DNA from: Bacteroidota bacterium
GTDB lineage: Bacteria; Bacteroidota; Bacteroidia; Flavobacteriales; Flavobacteriaceae
DNA: 6,516 nucleotides
Reading direction: 5' to 3'
Assembly: GCA_006227965.1 (NCBI GenBank)
Contig: SBFL01000326.1
Coordinates: 1-6,516 of the forward strand
Under the pieces are notes generated by a model. The model saw only the letters and a list, made by a program, of their open reading frames with translations, was not told where the DNA came from and made no database searches. Both the position numbers and the translations under genes were made by a program. Of the stretch, positions 5,694 through 6,516 are shown piece after piece (within the stretch, counting starts at the first letter, position 1; the number at the start of each line of letters is the position of its first letter).

Positions 5694-6516
5694 TTATTTG
5701 CTGGCGAATAAACCGACGTCCTGGGCACTTACTTGTGCACCACCCAGAATAATAAGCCGTTCCACGACATTTCGAAGTTCGCGGATATTGCCCGTCCAGT
5801 CGTAATCCTGAAGCAACCTGACAGCTTCCTTTGAAAAAGCCTTGGGAGCCGTTCCCTGTTCATCACTGATCCTGGCGGCAAAATGTTCAATCAGCAACGG
5901 GATATCTTCCCGCCTTTCGTTGAGGTCCGGTACGCGGATCAGGATAACAGCCAGCCTGTGGTAGAGGTCCTCGCGAAAATTACCAGCTTCAATCTCTTTC
6001 TGCAGGTCTTTGTTGGTTGCCGCCACTACCCGCACATCTACTTTGATGTCTTTGTCGGAGCCCACCCTTGAGATCCGGTTTTCCTGCAAGGCACGCAATA
6101 CCTTTGCCTGGGCAGACAGGCTCATATCCCCGATTTCATCGAGAAACAGGGTTCCCGTGTTTGCCGTTTCAAACTTTCCAGCCCGATCCTTGACCGCGGA
6201 GGTGAAAGCGCCTTTCACATGTCCGAACAGTTCGCTTTCGATCAGCTCGGAGGGGATGGCCGCGCAATTGACCTCCACAAAGGGGGCCGCTGAACGGGAG
6301 CTCTTTTCATGGATCCAGTGCGCCACCAGTTCCTTGCCCGTACCGTTGGACCCAGTGATCAGGACCCTGGCATCAGTAGGTGCAACCTTGTCGATCATTT
6401 CCTTGATCCGCTGGATTTCCGCACTCTCTCCGATCATTTCAAAGCTTTTGCTCACCTTCTTTTTAAGCCTTTTGTTCGCAGCCACCAACTCCTTCCTGTC
6501 CAGCGCATTGCGAACC
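5694..6516 (-). CDS. Sigma-54-type AAA+ response regulator (NtrC-like), N-terminus outside window, no Fis HTH domain
   Basis: The frame is open to the right edge; 273 residues are visible, counting the first whole codon at 6515-6513 as residue 1. Residues 1-19 (VRNALDRKEL...) look like the last helix and linker of a receiver domain, which would lie beyond the edge. The AAA+ sigma-54-interaction domain follows: Walker A GSNGTGKE (55-62), the sigma-54 contact loop as GAFTSA (102-107) rather than GAFTGA, Walker B GTLFLDEIGDM (121-131), sensor I VRVVAATNKDL (161-171), the FREDLYHRL segment (180-188) with the Arg-finger region, and sensor II GNIRELRN (242-249). Such proteins remodel sigma-54 RNA polymerase using ATP. 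The protein stops only 24 residues after sensor II, at ASK-TAA, so the usual C-terminal Fis-type helix-turn-helix is absent. It may act without sequence-specific DNA binding, as described for FlgR of Helicobacter pylori. A TTG at 6488 is in frame but is internal. Confidence 0.93.
   Translation of the reverse strand, partial: VRNALDRKELVAANKRLKKKVSKSFEMIGESAEIQRIKEMIDKVAPTDARVLITGSNGTGKELVAHWIHEKSSRSAAPFVEVNCAAIPSELIESELFGHVKGAFTSAVKDRAGKFETANTGTLFLDEIGDMSLSAQAKVLRALQENRISRVGSDKDIKVDVRVVAATNKDLQKEIEAGNFREDLYHRLAVILIRVPDLNERREDIPLLIEHFAARISDEQGTAPKAFSKEAVRLLQDYDWTGNIRELRNVVERLIILGGAQVSAQDVGLFASK

Overview
The window looks like an ordinary chromosomal segment from a member of the Bacteroidota, most likely a marine Flavobacteriia species with a moderately GC-rich genome (something Robiginitalea-like would fit; this is inference). 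Several things point there. Start codons lack Shine-Dalgarno sequences and sit in A/T-rich leaders. Two upstream regions carry matches to the Bacteroidota promoter pattern TTTG/TAnnTTTG. The proteins are of types I recognise from flavobacteria: a cyclophilin-FKBP fusion, a short cold-shock protein, and an NtrC-like regulator without a Fis domain.

Layout from left to right. Bases 1-350 hold the 3' end of a GNAT acetyltransferase gene (+). It converges, with a 6-base gap, on a DinB/YfiT-type metal-dependent hydrolase or bacillithiol-transferase-like gene (357-902, -). A 263-base non-coding stretch follows and contains a candidate promoter for the DinB-type gene. A 64-residue cold-shock protein (1166-1360, +) ends in a textbook intrinsic terminator (1385-1413). 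Three minus-strand genes come next, transcribed in the order PPK2 polyphosphate kinase (3899-4780), exported M28 metallopeptidase (2445-3902) and a two-domain peptidyl-prolyl isomerase (1444-2376). PPK2 and the peptidase overlap by ATGA; the isomerase appears to have its own promoter in the 68-base gap. A divergent intergenic region with three short inverted repeats separates PPK2 from a plus-strand gene for a small exported, cysteine-containing, mostly helical protein of unknown function (4988-5680). That gene converges on a sigma-54-type AAA+ response regulator (5694 to the right edge, -), whose receiver domain lies outside the window.

Functionally the genes are a mix: stress and nucleotide energy (cold-shock protein, PPK2), proline isomerisation and protein folding, peptide degradation in the envelope, thiol or metal chemistry (DinB/YfiT), and signal transduction. 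I see no mobile element, CRISPR array, RNA gene, toxin-antitoxin pair or defence system, and no sign of a wholly new multi-gene system. The points most worth a second look are the AAA+ activator that has GAFTSA in place of GAFTGA and ends without a DNA-binding domain, the cyclophilin-FKBP fusion, the ATGA coupling of PPK2 to an exported peptidase, and the unassigned exported protein with a possible internal duplication.
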